From Prevotellaceae bacterium (GTDB lineage Bacteria > Bacteroidota > Bacteroidia > Bacteroidales > UBA932): a DNA stretch of 7,027 nucleotides. The translations under genes were made by a program, and so were the position numbers. The notes beneath the pieces were generated by a model. The model saw nothing but the letters and a program-made list of their open reading frames with translations, did not search any database and was not told the origin of the DNA. Positions 5,568 to 7,027 of the stretch are shown one piece after another. The stretch lies in contig JAISDK010000280.1 of NCBI GenBank assembly GCA_031264875.1, positions 1-7,027 of the forward strand. The letters run 5' to 3'. How positions within the stretch are numbered: position 1 is the first letter of the stretch; every line of letters begins with the position of its first letter.

Positions 5568-7027
5568 CTACAATTCAAACGCTACATAATCACGCTTGCC
5601 ATTGGGATAAATTCCCTCAATAAATACTCCCTCTCCCCGTTTCAGACCATTGACAATGGTTGTCAACTCTTCTACTGAGGTCACGGATTTTTGATTAATT
5701 TTTGTGATAATAAATCCTTTCCTTACTCGATTCATTAGCTTGCCGTCATTAAGCTCTACAACCTGAACTCCACCTTTAATTCTTAGCCTGTCAGCAAGCT
5801 CTTTATCAACTTTTTCAAAGCGGGCGGCTAAAATTTCAATCTTGTCTTCCGACACTACATCTGTATTACCCGCCTTATTACGCAAAACAGCAGTAATTTG
5901 TTTCGTTTTACCGTCTCGAATTAGTGTAATATCTATCTTATCACCTGGTCTTAAGGTACCAATTTCTTCAACAACAGTATTCATAGACGAGATTTCTTTA
6001 TTTCCGACTTTTGTAATGATATCCCATTTTTCTATTCCGGCATTTTTCGCTGCACTATTCTCCATAACCTCAATAACGCACACTCCCTTATACTTTTTAC
6101 TTTTCAATTCTTTCATTTTTGCCGCATCAAGATGACTTTCTTCCGCATACTGTTCAATCTCCCTGTCATCTTCAAATTTAGACAAATCAACATATACAAT
6201 ACCTAAAAGCGCCCGCTGGACAACCCCATATTCAATAAGGTCTTTTACCACTTTTTTTGCAATGTTTGCCGGTATGGCAAAAGAATAACCTTCATATACT
6301 CCTGTGTGAGAAGCAATAGCGGTATTTATACCTACAAGTTCGCCTTTCAGGTTAATCAACGCTCCCCCACTGTTTCCGGGATTAACGACTGCATCTGTCT
6401 GTATAAACGATTCTATTTTAAAGTCAGTCGGGATGATTCCAAAATTTCTTGCCTTAGCGCTAACAATGCCAGCCGTAACAGTTGATGTCAGATTAAACGG
6501 GTTTCCGATTGCCAGCACCCATTCGCCAAGCCGCAAATTATCGGAATCAGCAAATCCCAAAGTGGGCAATTTTGTGTCGGTTTCGACTTTCAGCAGAGCA
6601 ACATCGGTATTTGGATCTCTACCTACGACACTGGCAACGAGACTTGTCTTGTCGTTGAAAACTATAGTGATTTCACTTGCTTTTTCAATGACATGGTTAT
6701 TTGTTACTATATAACCGTCCTCCGATATGATAACTCCCGAACCGGAACCTTTTGGCGTATATTCCTGATATTTCCGTTCTTCGGGATTGCCAAAGAAAAA
6801 ATCGAAGATATCGCTGCTTCCACCATAGTATCTCCGCTGAGTTTCACCCGTCACTTTAACATGTACAACCGCGGGTACAGCATGTTCCGCCGCATCCGAA
6901 AAATTTAAAGGTTCGCCTGATGAAGAAAATGCAGCGGTAGTAACCGGCATCTGTCGCGTGGTTTCCAGAATAATTCTTTCCGGATGTTTTTGATTTTTTG
7001 AAATAATTAATGCAGATACCAGTCCTC
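5568..7027 (-). CDS. DegP/HtrA-family periplasmic serine endoprotease with two PDZ domains (5' end outside the window)
   Basis: The frame is open to the right edge, giving at least 485 residues without the true N-terminus. The internal ATG at 6948-6950 is not the start: the residues before it (GLVSALIISK...) look like the end of a signal or anchor segment, as expected for an exported protease. In numbering from that ATG, the trypsin-like domain has H86 in TNNHVI, D116 in DPNTDVALL and S194 in NPGNSGGAL, so the catalytic triad is complete. A Gly/Tyr/Phe-rich LA-type loop lies at about 38-65. PDZ1 covers about 245-357, with a charged insertion near 259-287, and PDZ2 about 372-455. The family degrades or holds misfolded envelope proteins. 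The gene ends in TAG and is followed by rpoD, an order I recall from other Bacteroidales (knowledge, not checked). Confidence 0.95.
   Translation of the reverse strand, partial: GLVSALIISKNQKHPERIILETTRQMPVTTAAFSSSGEPLNFSDAAEHAVPAVVHVKVTGETQRRYYGGSSDIFDFFFGNPEERKYQEYTPKGSGSGVIISEDGYIVTNNHVIEKASEITIVFNDKTSLVASVVGRDPNTDVALLKVETDTKLPTLGFADSDNLRLGEWVLAIGNPFNLTSTVTAGIVSAKARNFGIIPTDFKIESFIQTDAVVNPGNSGGALINLKGELVGINTAIASHTGVYEGYSFAIPANIAKKVVKDLIEYGVVQRALLGIVYVDLSKFEDDREIEQYAEESHLDAAKMKELKSKKYKGVCVIEVMENSAAKNAGIEKWDIITKVGNKEISSMNTVVEEIGTLRPGDKIDITLIRDGKTKQITAVLRNKAGNTDVVSEDKIEILAARFEKVDKELADRLRIKGGVQVVELNDGKLMNRVRKGFIITKINQKSVTSVEELTTIVNGLKRGEGVFIEGIYPNGKRDYVAFEL

Noticed and set aside
6948..6950. 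ATG as the true htrA start
   Set aside because: The frame stays open upstream to the edge and encodes a hydrophobic stretch fitting an export signal, which the protease would otherwise lack.

Overview
The window looks like a chromosomal segment from a member of the Bacteroidota, most likely order Bacteroidales. The evidence is a short 286-residue primary sigma factor without region 1.1 that ends in the usual LLKSYLG, a promoter of the Bacteroidetes TTTG / TAnnTTTG type, several lipoprotein signal peptides, and families typical of the group (GH123/DUF4091, LytTR regulator, TraB/GumN lipoprotein). I cannot name a genus. All recognised genes lie on the minus strand, so the biological order runs from high to low coordinates.

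Right half (about 7027 to 3922): a conserved housekeeping cluster. It begins with a DegP/HtrA-type periplasmic serine protease with two PDZ domains, cut at its 5' end by the window edge. Next is the primary sigma factor rpoD, then the ribosome-biogenesis GTPase engB/yihA. An imperfect 40-nt stem-loop with a GCAA loop separates htrA from rpoD. A 26-bp perfect palindrome covers the last codons and stop of engB.

Left half (3881 to 1): a probable four-gene transcription unit starting at a well-formed Bacteroidetes promoter (3851-3881). The genes are a TraB/GumN-family lipoprotein, a LytTR-type response regulator, a GH123/DUF4091 lipoprotein (candidate beta-N-acetylgalactosaminidase), and the first 115 codons of an ABC-transporter substrate-binding lipoprotein of the iron-siderophore/cobalamin type. 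Spacings are 14 nt, 26 nt and a 4-nt GTGA overlap. GC content appears to rise in the last two genes compared with the rest of the window.

The main anomaly is in the response regulator. An amber codon (2216-2218) interrupts the LytTR DNA-binding domain, yet the same frame continues for 42 well-conserved LytTR residues to a second stop. The gene is either freshly inactivated by one point mutation, read through, or affected by a sequencing error. TAG ends rpoD and htrA at family-typical C-termini here, so general reassignment of TAG is unlikely. I found no tRNA, rRNA, insertion sequence, CRISPR array or clearly new multi-gene system. No non-coding stretch reaches 300 bases; the longest gaps are about 110 bases.
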